DNA of 5,744 bases from a bacterium (GTDB lineage: Bacteria > Patescibacteriota > Patescibacteriia > Patescibacteriales > GWE2-39-37), in the NCBI GenBank assembly GCA_021786695.1, contig JAJYMT010000054.1:1-5744 (forward strand), given 5' to 3'. Every line of letters starts with the position of its first letter. The stretch's first letter is position 1. Of this stretch, positions 1 through 5,595 are shown piece by piece. Under the pieces are notes generated by a model that did no database searches, was not told the DNA's origin, and saw only the letters and a list, made by a program, of their open reading frames with translations. Position numbers and translations under genes: made by a program.

Positions 1-255
1 TGTGCGCACACTGAACCGGTTGAAGCTGAACCGCTTTGGTTATCTGTTTCTGAAACGGCCAAAGTAAGCGGCGTCAAAAATAAAACGGTCAGGCGGGCGA
101 TCCAGGCGAAAACCGTAAAATATAAAGTTATCAACAATCGCTATTTTATCGAATTCAGCTCAGTCGTGTCTTACCTCAAAGAGACCAAGAAACTCGGAAA
201 TAAACTCGACCAGTTCGGAGTCGGCCAATATGTTGAAAAATGGAAAAAGTTTTAA
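1..255 (+). CDS. Small helix-turn-helix DNA-binding protein, 3' part
   Basis: The reading frame is open from the first base and ends in TAA at 253-255, leaving 84 residues; the start lies outside the window. Residues 12-60 (beginning WLSVSETAKVSGVKNKTVRR) match the pattern of an excisionase/MerR-like HTH: an SVSETAK helix, a turn, a TVRRAI recognition helix, then a short basic wing (KYKVINNRYFIE) and a closing SSVVSYL helix. The tail NKLDQFGVGQYVEKWKKF is basic and amphipathic. Small proteins of this shape are frequent in CPR genomes, usually annotated only as HTH-domain proteins; that is recollection, not a search result. It probably binds DNA as a regulator, with targets unknown. A terminator begins about 20 bases after the stop, so this is the last gene of its transcript. 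An excisionase role is possible, but no integrase is visible here. Confidence 0.8.
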   Translation, partial: CAHTEPVEAEPLWLSVSETAKVSGVKNKTVRRAIQAKTVKYKVINNRYFIEFSSVVSYLKETKKLGNKLDQFGVGQYVEKWKKF

Positions 256-275
256 AAAATACGAGATTGAATATG

Positions 276-309
276 AAAAAGTCGGCTCTTGTAACGAGCC
301 GACTTTTTT
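276..309. terminator. Bidirectional intrinsic terminator
   Basis: A perfect 8-bp stem (GTCGGCTC at 281-288, GAGCCGAC at 296-303) with a 7-nt loop is flanked by A5 on the left and T6 on the right. The hairpin therefore ends in a U-tract on either strand. It serves the HTH gene on + (stop at 255) and the convergent MFS gene on - (stop at 361). Confidence 0.9.
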
Positions 310-337
310 GGTCTTTTCGCCCGCGCTCTCGGTTCTC

Positions 338-354
338 TCGGTGTCAGACACCGA
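338..354. repeat. 17-bp perfect palindrome after the MFS stop
   Basis: TCGGTGTC-A-GACACCGA is a perfect odd palindrome with 8-bp arms around one central base. It lies seven bases beyond the MFS stop codon, between that gene and the shared terminator. Its position suggests an mRNA 3'-end hairpin, a REP-like dispersed element, or a protein-binding dyad. Only one copy was noticed in this window. Confidence 0.5.
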
Positions 355-360
355 TACGGG

Positions 361-1563
361 TCATTCTAGGACAGTGTCTTCCCCGTTCTTCATGAAAAGA
401 AAAACGATCACGGCAACGAGCATCACCAACCCTGAACAAAACCACGAATAACCGATGGAATAGCTCTCGGCGATCAGGCCGCTTCCGAGCAGCCCGGCCG
501 CCATTCCGAGCGTGCCGGTCATGGCCTGGAAAGAAAGGATGGTGGCCCGCTTGCCGCTGTCGCCGATCCGATGTTGCAGATAGGCCTCCCTGATCGGTTC
601 GAACATGCCGCGGGAAAGCTCGTGCGCCAGGAAACCGAACATCACCGGATAAAAACCCAGGTCCGAGGCCGCGAGCATTATCCCGACCGCGGTCAAAAGC
701 TGGGGCAGGATCAGCGCCTGCCGCTCGCTCTTGGCCGACCGCGCGACCCGTTCCGACAACCGGCAGCCGATGTAAATCATCAGCGAGATGACTGCCATGG
801 CGGCGTTGATGTAATGGTTATCAAGGCCGAAATCGTCGCGGAAAACGATCGGCCAGTACATATTCAGCCCTTGGATGGCCAGGTTAAAGACCGCGGTGAA
901 ACCGACGACCAGCAGGATCGAGCGGTTTTTTACGGCCTCGGCCATTCCCTCCCTGATGCCGCCGACAAACCGGCCAAGGCCTTTCTGCTCGCGGAATTCG
1001 AAATAGTCCTCGGCTATCGTTCTCCATAGGTACAATCCGGCCAAGAGCGAGCCCGCGGCGGCGACCAACCAGACAAAGCTCAAATCATCCTTGCCGACCA
1101 GTACGCTCGCGGCGGAGGCGCCGGCGATCCGTGCCAGCAGATCGGCCTGCAGGCGGCGCCGGGCGACCGGCCTGAAACTCTCGCCCCAACCGCGGTGTCT
1201 GAGCGAATCGAAGACCAGCGCCCCCAGAGCGCCCGAGACCAGGGCGCCGCCGAGCGCGACCGTCAACTCAGCCGCTACCGCCGACCAAAAACCGCCGGCA
1301 CGGCTGTAAAGCAGGAAGCCGCTGGCGGAGATGGCGGTGCCCCACAGGACGGATCGTTTCCTGCCGTAGAGGTCGGCCAGCGCTCCGGTCGGCACCTCGA
1401 GCAAAAACCGCGCGCTCATGAAAATGCCGTTCACCAGATTGATCTCGAAAAGCGACAGACCGAGCGACTGGAGAAACAGGGTGTAACTGCCGAAGGTGAA
1501 GCTCGCGCCCAGACCGGAAATCACGCTGAACCGGACGTAGTGACGGATAATTCTTTCCTGCAT
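361..1563 (-). CDS. Major facilitator superfamily (MFS) transporter
   Basis: This is a 400-residue inner-membrane protein, the usual length for a 12-helix MFS carrier. After the second helix it has the signature loop GALADLYGRKRS (residues 60-71), which is MFS motif A with Asp64 and the Arg/Lys pair, preceded by the LLEVPTG stretch that recurs in some MFS drug-efflux-like and uncharacterised subgroups. Hydrophobic segments fall roughly at 10-34, 38-60, 73-90, 95-118, 140-180 (likely two), then, after the central loop around 185-210, at 214-236, 252-268, 283-300, 303-320, 342-363 and 370-391. The second half contains FEPIREAYLQHRIGDSGKRATILSFQAM, a conserved-looking motif of this subgroup. MFS carriers move small solutes by uniport or ion-coupled transport; the substrate cannot be read from the sequence. 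The ATG at 1563 is supported by a strong Shine-Dalgarno sequence. The gene ends in TGA at 361. Sampled 60-base blocks are about 62-68% GC, above the secreted genes downstream. Confidence 0.92.
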   Translation of the reverse strand: MQERIIRHYVRFSVISGLGASFTFGSYTLFLQSLGLSLFEINLVNGIFMSARFLLEVPTGALADLYGRKRSVLWGTAISASGFLLYSRAGGFWSAVAAELTVALGGALVSGALGALVFDSLRHRGWGESFRPVARRRLQADLLARIAGASAASVLVGKDDLSFVWLVAAAGSLLAGLYLWRTIAEDYFEFREQKGLGRFVGGIREGMAEAVKNRSILLVVGFTAVFNLAIQGLNMYWPIVFRDDFGLDNHYINAAMAVISLMIYIGCRLSERVARSAKSERQALILPQLLTAVGIMLAASDLGFYPVMFGFLAHELSRGMFEPIREAYLQHRIGDSGKRATILSFQAMTGTLGMAAGLLGSGLIAESYSIGYSWFCSGLVMLVAVIVFLFMKNGEDTVLE

Positions 1564-1568
1564 TTTTC

Positions 1569-1574
1569 TCTCCT
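1569..1574 (-). promoter_or_regulatory. Shine-Dalgarno site of the MFS gene
   Basis: On the minus strand AGGAGA lies five bases before the ATG at 1563, within the purine run GGAAAGGAGAG. It fixes the MFS start. It is the only strong ribosome-binding site in the window; the ATPase and both secreted-protein genes lack one. Confidence 0.85.
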
Positions 1575-1589
1575 TTCCAGGGTCAAGGT

Positions 1590-1595
1590 GTTATA
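1590..1595 (-). promoter_or_regulatory. Possible -10 box for the MFS gene
   Basis: TATAAC on the minus strand would give a start site about 20 nt before the MFS ATG, with the Shine-Dalgarno inside the leader. No good -35 hexamer is present at the right spacing; that position (about 1613-1618) is occupied by one arm of the 1613-1644 hairpin. It is a weak call. Confidence 0.25.
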
Positions 1596-1612
1596 AAGCA
1601 TCTATTTAACGG

Positions 1613-1644
1613 GCTTTGACGCGCCTGACTCGCGCCATCAAAGC
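1613..1644. promoter_or_regulatory. Hairpin or operator-like dyad upstream of the MFS gene
   Basis: GCTTTGA (1613-1619) pairs with TCAAAGC (1638-1644). After a small internal loop, GCGC (1621-1624) pairs with GCGC (1632-1635), leaving a 7-nt loop. The dyad is centred about 65 bases before the MFS start. It could be a leader-RNA hairpin or a repressor site over the -35 region of the weak promoter at 1590-1595. Confidence 0.4.
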
Positions 1645-1705
1645 GGAGCGGGATTAAACCGCAATAAAATTCAATGCTTTACCGGTTAATTAATCGGATT
1701 ATTGA

Positions 1706-1717
1706 TTGTTAAAGAAC
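1706..1717 (-). promoter_or_regulatory. boxA-like motif
   Basis: The minus strand reads GTTCTTTAACAA, close to the boxA antitermination sequence of bacterial rRNA leaders (TGCTCTTTAACA in E. coli), which binds NusB-NusE. It directly follows the long imperfect stem when read leftward, toward the MFS gene. No rRNA gene is in the window, so function is uncertain. Confidence 0.3.
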
Positions 1718-1828
1718 GTCCGACCCCGGCAACCTTTCGCAGAGATCATGCCCTCAAAGACCCGCCTACGGCTCCATGCTAAACGCCCGAACGCCAATGA
1801 AGCGCTTCGCTCTCGAAAGGTGCGGGAC
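1718..1828. ncRNA. Candidate structured RNA element closed by a long stem
   Basis: ACCTTTCG plus AGAG (1732-1744, one bulged C) pairs with CTCT plus CGAAAGGT (1810-1821): 12 pairs. An outer CCCG/CGGG helix (1725-1728 with 1823-1826) extends it across a small internal loop. About 65 nt are enclosed, including a short GCC-TAC-GGC hairpin. The element sits between the 1833-1870 terminator and the boxA-like motif. Strand is not decidable from pairing alone. Read leftward it would be part of an MFS leader or an independent RNA. I recognise no known RNA family in it. Confidence 0.35.
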
Positions 1829-1832
1829 AAGC

Positions 1833-1870
1833 AAAAAAACTCGGCTTGGTCCCAAGTGGCCAAGCCGAGT
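1833..1870 (-). terminator. Intrinsic terminator, minus strand
   Basis: A perfect 11-bp stem (1839-1849 with 1860-1870, ACTCGGCTTGG and its complement) has a 10-nt loop and, on the minus strand, is followed by a run of seven Ts (1839-1833). On the plus strand no T-run follows. The ATPase already has its own terminator at 2084-2115, so this one implies another transcript ending here, or attenuation of read-through toward the MFS gene. Confidence 0.85.
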
Positions 1871-2025
1871 CGGTTTATATGAAAAGAGATGATTTAGTCG
1901 CGATTTTTTCCAGTATTTATCGACGCATTCATAAAAACCAGCCGGGTTTGGCCGCTTGCGGCGAAGACGCCATTAACCGGGGTAGCGTTGCTACCGAGGC
2001 AATTCATCTGGTTTTTATAAATCAT
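1833..2025 (-). ncRNA. Candidate small RNA: three-way junction plus terminator
   Basis: Three helices abut without linkers on two sides. P1 is 15 bp (1927-1941 with 2008-2022), with one position (1930/2019) that is G-U on the minus strand but C-A on the plus strand, which favours minus. P2 pairs 1942-1948 with 1975-1980, with one bulged base, and is capped by one of two overlapping hairpins (1951-1962 or 1960-1971). P3 is a perfect GGTAGC/GCTACC hairpin (1981-1995). A 12-nt strand (1996-2007) closes the junction. Read on the minus strand, an intrinsic terminator follows about 57 nt after P1, giving an RNA of roughly 190 nt. It could be a trans-acting sRNA, or an aptamer-and-terminator riboswitch for the MFS gene, although that start is a further 270 nt away. 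AT-rich sequence with TATAAG (2044-2049, minus) may supply a -10. No known RNA family recognised. Confidence 0.4.
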
Positions 2026-2083
2026 TTGTCTCATAAAATTGTTCTTATAATAATATACGGCCGGGGCGCGCTTCCGTTACACC

Positions 2084-2115
2084 AAAAAACGGCGCCGGCT
2101 TAACAGGTGCCGTTT
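2084..2115 (-). terminator. Intrinsic terminator of the P-type ATPase gene
   Basis: On the minus strand AAACGGCACC (2115-2106) pairs with GGCGCCGTTT (2096-2087), with one A-C mismatch, and a run of six Ts ends the helix. It starts about 22 bases after the ATPase stop. A competing small hairpin (GCCG/CGGC within 2109-2122) overlaps its first arm. Confidence 0.75.
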
Positions 2116-2137
2116 CAACGGCAAAAATAAGATCACC

Positions 2138-4675
2138 CTATGCCGCCGCTTCCATCCTTTGTTTGGCAACGGCTCGATTATGAAACCGATAAAATATCCG
2201 CTTGGCGATCTCGACCAAGCCGAGATAAATCAAAACATAACTGGCGATGATAGCCATGATGGTGAACGGCAGCCGTTCAAACTGCATCAGCGGGCCTAAA
2301 GCGGTGAATTGAACGCTCCAGGCGATGACCACCGCCAGGAAAGTGGTGAGAAATAAGGCGCGACTCGGGCGGCTCTGCAAAAACGGAATTTTTTTGGTGC
2401 GGATGATGTAGATGACGAAAATCTGGGTGGCGATCGATTCGATGAACCAACCGGTCTGGAACTGGTGTTCGGTCAGATGATAGACGTAAAAAAGCAGAAA
2501 GAAGGTCAAAAAATCAAAAATCGAACTCATCCAGCCGAAGACGATCATATAACTTCGGATGAATTTCAAATCCCAATGAGCGGGTTTTATGAGTTCATCT
2601 TCATCGACCGCGTCGGTCGGCAGGGAAAATTGCGAGGCGTCATAGACGAAATTATTGAACAGCACCTGCGCCGGCAGCATCGGCAGGAACGGCAGAAAGG
2701 TGACGGCACCCATCATCGAGAACATATTGCCGAAGTTGGAGGAAAGTCCCATCAGCACGTACTTCAGGGTGTTATGGAAGGTCTTCCTGCCCTCGACCAC
2801 GCCGTCTTTCAATGACTCCAAGCTCTTCTCCATCAGGATCAGGTCGGCGGTGTCCTTGGCGATGTCCACCGCGTTGTTGACCGAGATGCCGACATCGGCC
2901 GCCTTGAGCGCCGGCGCGTCGTTGATGCCGTCGCCCAGGTAGCCGACCGTCTTGCCGATTTTCTTCAGAAGCAGGATGATCCGTTCCTTCTCTAGCGGCG
3001 TAACCCGGGCAAAAATGTTGGCTTCGATAATTTTTTTCTCCAAATCGAAATCGTTCATCCCGGAGAGTTCCGGGCCGGTAAGCACGCCGCTGATCTCGAT
3101 GCCGATATCGCGGCAGATCTTCTGCGCCAACAGGTCGTTGTCGCCGGTCAGGATCTTTACCTCGACCCCCAGGTCCTTAAGCTGGCTGATCGTCTCCGCC
3201 ACACCCTCTTTGGGCGGATCGAGGAAAGCCAGATAACCGGCAAAAATCATCTCCGACTCGGCCTCCTTGCCGTAAGTATTCGTTCCGTCGGCCGGCAGTT
3301 CTTTGTAGCAAAGGCCCAGGACGCGAAAACCCTCGCGGCTAAGATCGTCGAAGCGCTTGACGATTGCCGCCCGCACTGATTTGATTTCGCTCTTTTTTCC
3401 CTCCAGTTCGCAAAAATCGCAAATTTTGATGATTTCCTCCGGCGCGCCCTTGCTGATCAGCAGCCGCCCGCCCTCTTTTTCCACGATCATCGAGCTTCTT
3501 TTCCGGTAAAAATCATAAGGAATCTCGTCGATCTTCTCGTAATCCGAAACGTCGATTTCCCGATAGTCATTGACCGCAGTGTCGAGCGGATTCTTGGCGC
3601 CGGAATGGAAGTGGCTGCTCAAGTGTCCGAGTTCGAGCACGTTTTTGGAGCCGTGTCCCGCGTAATCCTCGTATCTGACCAGGGCGATCTGGTCCTGGGT
3701 CAGGGTGCCGGTCTTGTCGGTGCAGAGGATGTCCATACTGCCGAAATTCTCGATCGAGGAAAGCTGTTTAACGATCACCTGCTTTTTCGCCATCAGCTGC
3801 GAGCCGCGGCTCAGGCAGATGGTGATGATCGCCGGCAGCATATCGGGCGTAACGCCGATGGTAATCGCCAGGGCGAAAGTAAAGGCCTCGAGGATCACCG
3901 ACCGGGTCAGATGGGACGCATTCTTGATCAGATAGACCACGAAGACGAAGGAAACCATATAAAAGATCACCTTCATCACGAAGATGCTGAACTTGGTGAT
4001 GTTGATCTCGAAATCGGTCTTCGGATCCGCTTTGTTGAGCTCGCTCGCCACCTTGCCGAATTCGGTCGCGGCGCCGGTTGTCAAGACCTCAACCGTGGCA
4101 AAGCCGCTCACTACGCTCGTACCCATAAAAACGAAGCCGGGGTTATCGGGCGTGGTTTCCGCGGGGCGACCCTCGGCCGCCGCCGTTTTTTCCGTCGGAA
4201 TCGATTCGCCGGTCAGGGAGGATTGGTTGACGAAAAAATCGTCGCTTTGCGCTACCCGGCAATCGGCCGGTATGACGTTGCCGGCGGAGAGGAACAGCAG
4301 GTCGCCGGGCACGACCTCTTTGACGTCGATCTCGGTCTTCTCGCCGTCCCGGATCGCGATCGTCTTGGTTGCGACCTGGGCGATCAGCTTTTCCACCACC
4401 TTTTGCGACTTATAGGTGTTCAGGAAATCCAAGGTGGCCGAGAGAAATATCATCGCCAGCACGATCAGCGCGCTGGTGCGCTGGCCGACCGCCAGGGAGA
4501 CGAGCGAAATGCCGATCATCAGCAAAAACAGCGGGCTGGTCAGTTTGCCGAAAAAAATAAAAAACGGCCCGGTTTTCTTTTTTTTAACCACCAGGTTTTC
4601 TCCGTATTGCTTGAGTAGCATTGCCGCCTCTGCCCCGCTCAAGCCGGCCTGCCCGCCTGCTGTTTTCATTTCCAT
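2138..4675 (-). CDS. mgtA: Mg2+-importing P-type ATPase (type IIIB)
   Basis: This 845-residue inner-membrane pump uses ATP to bring Mg2+ into the cell. All catalytic landmarks are present: TGES in the actuator domain (155-158), ITIGVTPDMLP in the ion-path helix (271-281), the phosphorylation motif DKTGTLT with Asp320, the nucleotide-domain KGAPEE (409-414), TGDN (510-513) and the hinge GDGINDAP (581-588). Assignment to MgtA/MgtB rather than Ca2+ or Na+/K+ pumps rests on ENFGSMDILCTDKTGTLTQDQ, the GVTPDMLP form, and C-terminal FLPMLP, SSIFDFLTF, QTGWFIES and RTKKIPFLQSR, which closely resemble E. coli MgtA. About ten membrane helices fit: two pairs before the phosphorylation site and six after 635. 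The N-terminus is about 50 residues shorter than E. coli MgtA, as in many homologues. No Shine-Dalgarno precedes the ATG at 4675 (MEMK); the second ATG, two codons on, is an alternative. Its own terminator follows the stop, so it is probably monocistronic. Confidence 0.95.
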   Translation of the reverse strand: MEMKTAGGQAGLSGAEAAMLLKQYGENLVVKKKKTGPFFIFFGKLTSPLFLLMIGISLVSLAVGQRTSALIVLAMIFLSATLDFLNTYKSQKVVEKLIAQVATKTIAIRDGEKTEIDVKEVVPGDLLFLSAGNVIPADCRVAQSDDFFVNQSSLTGESIPTEKTAAAEGRPAETTPDNPGFVFMGTSVVSGFATVEVLTTGAATEFGKVASELNKADPKTDFEINITKFSIFVMKVIFYMVSFVFVVYLIKNASHLTRSVILEAFTFALAITIGVTPDMLPAIITICLSRGSQLMAKKQVIVKQLSSIENFGSMDILCTDKTGTLTQDQIALVRYEDYAGHGSKNVLELGHLSSHFHSGAKNPLDTAVNDYREIDVSDYEKIDEIPYDFYRKRSSMIVEKEGGRLLISKGAPEEIIKICDFCELEGKKSEIKSVRAAIVKRFDDLSREGFRVLGLCYKELPADGTNTYGKEAESEMIFAGYLAFLDPPKEGVAETISQLKDLGVEVKILTGDNDLLAQKICRDIGIEISGVLTGPELSGMNDFDLEKKIIEANIFARVTPLEKERIILLLKKIGKTVGYLGDGINDAPALKAADVGISVNNAVDIAKDTADLILMEKSLESLKDGVVEGRKTFHNTLKYVLMGLSSNFGNMFSMMGAVTFLPFLPMLPAQVLFNNFVYDASQFSLPTDAVDEDELIKPAHWDLKFIRSYMIVFGWMSSIFDFLTFFLLFYVYHLTEHQFQTGWFIESIATQIFVIYIIRTKKIPFLQSRPSRALFLTTFLAVVIAWSVQFTALGPLMQFERLPFTIMAIIASYVLIYLGLVEIAKRIFYRFHNRAVAKQRMEAAA

Positions 4676-4693
4676 AGATTAATGGTTCGGTTG

Positions 4694-4710
4694 ATTATAT
4701 AATAATTATA
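4694..4710 (-). promoter_or_regulatory. Promoter region of mgtA with two -10 boxes
   Basis: The minus strand carries two exact TATAAT hexamers (4694-4699 and 4705-4710), 18 and 29 bases before the ATG at 4675. No good -35 is seen. The leader would be only about 12-23 nt, fitting the absence of a Shine-Dalgarno sequence and leaving no room for an Mg2+-sensing leader such as that of enterobacterial mgtA. Confidence 0.55.
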
Positions 4711-4754
4711 AAGAAAAACGGAAAAAATTAATAGCGGTGGCAAAAAATAATCAC

Positions 4755-4787
4755 TTGTAAAAAACAATAAATTGTAACATAATTACA
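4755..4787. promoter_or_regulatory. Operator-like dyad TGTAA-N5-TTACA with direct repeat
   Basis: TGTAA (4773-4777) and TTACA (4783-4787) form a perfect inverted repeat. TTGTAA also occurs at 4755-4760, giving a direct repeat 17 bases apart. It lies in the divergent spacer between mgtA and the secreted-protein gene, upstream of both promoters, where a shared regulator could bind. In AT-rich DNA such short dyads can arise by chance. Confidence 0.3.
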
Positions 4788-4844
4788 TTATGATTGTATT
4801 ACTAATGCACTAAACAACTAATTAACATGCTTTTAAAATGCTTT

Positions 4845-4873
4845 CTTGGCGTAATTCGAAAGATTTCGCCAAG
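4845..4873. promoter_or_regulatory. Inverted repeat just upstream of the secreted-protein promoter
   Basis: CTTGGCG (4845-4851) and CGCCAAG (4867-4873) are perfect arms. Pairing continues inward as AAT/ATT after one mismatch, leaving a short centre TCGAAAG. The right arm ends four bases before the TATAAA box at 4878, so the dyad spans the -35 region, the classic place for a repressor or activator site. Confidence 0.5.
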
Positions 4874-4877
4874 CGAG

Positions 4878-4883
4878 TATAAA
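4878..4883 (+). promoter_or_regulatory. -10 box implying a leaderless mRNA
   Basis: TATAAA ends seven bases before the ATG at 4891, so transcription would start at or next to the start codon. No Shine-Dalgarno sequence lies between them, which agrees with leaderless translation. Confidence 0.5.
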
Positions 4884-4890
4884 TAAAATT

Positions 4891-5577
4891 ATGCCAAACA
4901 ACCTTAAAAAAATCATCGGCCTGGGGTCAATATTGTCCCTGGGGCTGATGTCGTTCGCCCTTTCCGGCGCCGCAAGGGCAGATGATTCAGCCGCCTCCAC
5001 TACGTCCGCGGGCGAGCAGGTCCAAATCCAGAATCAAAACGAGGACGGCCAGGACCGGATCAAAAGCAATGACGATGAAAACGAAAATGAAGACGAGAGC
5101 GACATCAACGATGTAAACGAACACGAGCATGAAGAAGGGGACGTAAACAATGAGATCAGGGATCAGCTGGACATTGAAAAGGAATTGAAGTTATTGAACA
5201 TCCGTCTTACCGCCTCCAGCACCTACGGAGACGTGATTGATTATTTGAAATCGTTGCAGGCGGAAATCGCCAAAATTAAAACGAATTCAACGATCGACAC
5301 TTCAAGCTCCACCTTGAGCGCGGCTGAACAATCCCTGCTGGACAAACTTCTTGCCAAGCATAACGACAATTTCAAAGGATTGGATGCCGGCATCGATGAA
5401 TTAAATTCGCAGATCCAGGCCCTGATCGACCTGCTCTCCCCCGTCTCGGCAAACAAGATCGCCCCGGAACTGAAGTGGCTGCTGCTGTCCGAAGCGAGAG
5501 AATTCCGCAACCAGGTCAAAGATTTGGCCAACCTTGAATCGCTCGACTTCCAAATCTTAAGCCAGGAGACCATATAA
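4891..5577 (+). CDS. Secreted acidic protein of unknown function
   Basis: The 228-residue product begins with a clear signal peptide: MPNNLKK, a hydrophobic core from about residue 9 to 26, and a likely cut after ARA at 30. There is no lipobox cysteine and no second membrane helix, so it should be released or loosely cell-wall-bound. Residues 41-90 are low-complexity and rich in Asn, Gln, Asp and Glu; 18 of residues 51-88 are acidic, with an EHEHEE patch. Residues 92-225 look helical, with Leu/Ile-rich stretches (KELKLLNIRL, VIDYLKSLQAEIAKIK, IDELNSQIQALIDLL, EFRNQVKDLANLESL) and a Ser/Thr linker at 132-143. I recognise no family. The acidic stretch could bind cations, and the divergent Mg2+ pump makes that attractive, but this is speculation. 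The start is supported by the signal peptide and the -10 box; no ribosome-binding site is visible. The next gene starts 18 bases after the stop, so the two are probably cotranscribed. Confidence 0.85.
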   Translation: MPNNLKKIIGLGSILSLGLMSFALSGAARADDSAASTTSAGEQVQIQNQNEDGQDRIKSNDDENENEDESDINDVNEHEHEEGDVNNEIRDQLDIEKELKLLNIRLTASSTYGDVIDYLKSLQAEIAKIKTNSTIDTSSSTLSAAEQSLLDKLLAKHNDNFKGLDAGIDELNSQIQALIDLLSPVSANKIAPELKWLLLSEAREFRNQVKDLANLESLDFQILSQETI

Positions 5578-5595
5578 TCATTAACACCAACCACT

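Larger units (their letters stand above)
1564..2137. other. 574-bp non-coding region rich in secondary structure
   Basis: No credible gene lies here. The only sizeable reading frame (1846-2103, +) runs through terminators and inverted repeats and resembles no known protein. From right to left (minus-strand direction) the region holds the ATPase terminator (2084-2115), a three-way-junction fold (1927-2022), an intrinsic terminator (1833-1870), a long imperfect stem (1732-1744 with 1810-1821), a boxA-like motif (1706-1717), a near-palindrome (1682-1697, CCG-N10-CGG around TTAATTAA), a hairpin (1613-1644), and the MFS ribosome-binding site. Both flanking genes read leftward, so this is the gap between two tandem genes and is unusually long for a compact genome. 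Confidence 0.75.

Noticed and set aside
230..451. 73-codon frame on + and a 63-codon frame on - around the first terminator
   Set aside because: Both read through the bidirectional terminator and the palindrome and overlap real gene ends; composition is not protein-like.
1682..1697. Near-palindrome around TTAATTAA as an operator
   Set aside because: One mismatched pair and low-complexity AT content make chance likely; mentioned only in the intergenic description.
1927..2022. MITE-like mobile element bounded by 15-bp inverted repeats
   Set aside because: No target-site duplication flanks the arms, and the arms abut further helices without a gap, which fits an RNA junction better than transposon ends.
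1927..2022. Hammerhead ribozyme or c-di-GMP/purine/TPP riboswitch
   Set aside because: The three-helix shape is similar, but the conserved core sequences of those families (for example CUGAUGA with GAAA) were not found on either strand.
1846..2103. 85-codon plus-strand reading frame in the intergenic region
   Set aside because: It runs across the terminator loop, the three-way-junction repeats and the ATPase terminator, has no ribosome-binding site, and resembles no known protein; the RNA structures explain the sequence better.
3605..4618. Long 337-codon plus-strand frame opposite mgtA
   Set aside because: It is antisense to a fully conserved P-type ATPase, has an unnatural His/Arg/Asp/Gln-rich composition, and arises from the codon bias of the real gene.
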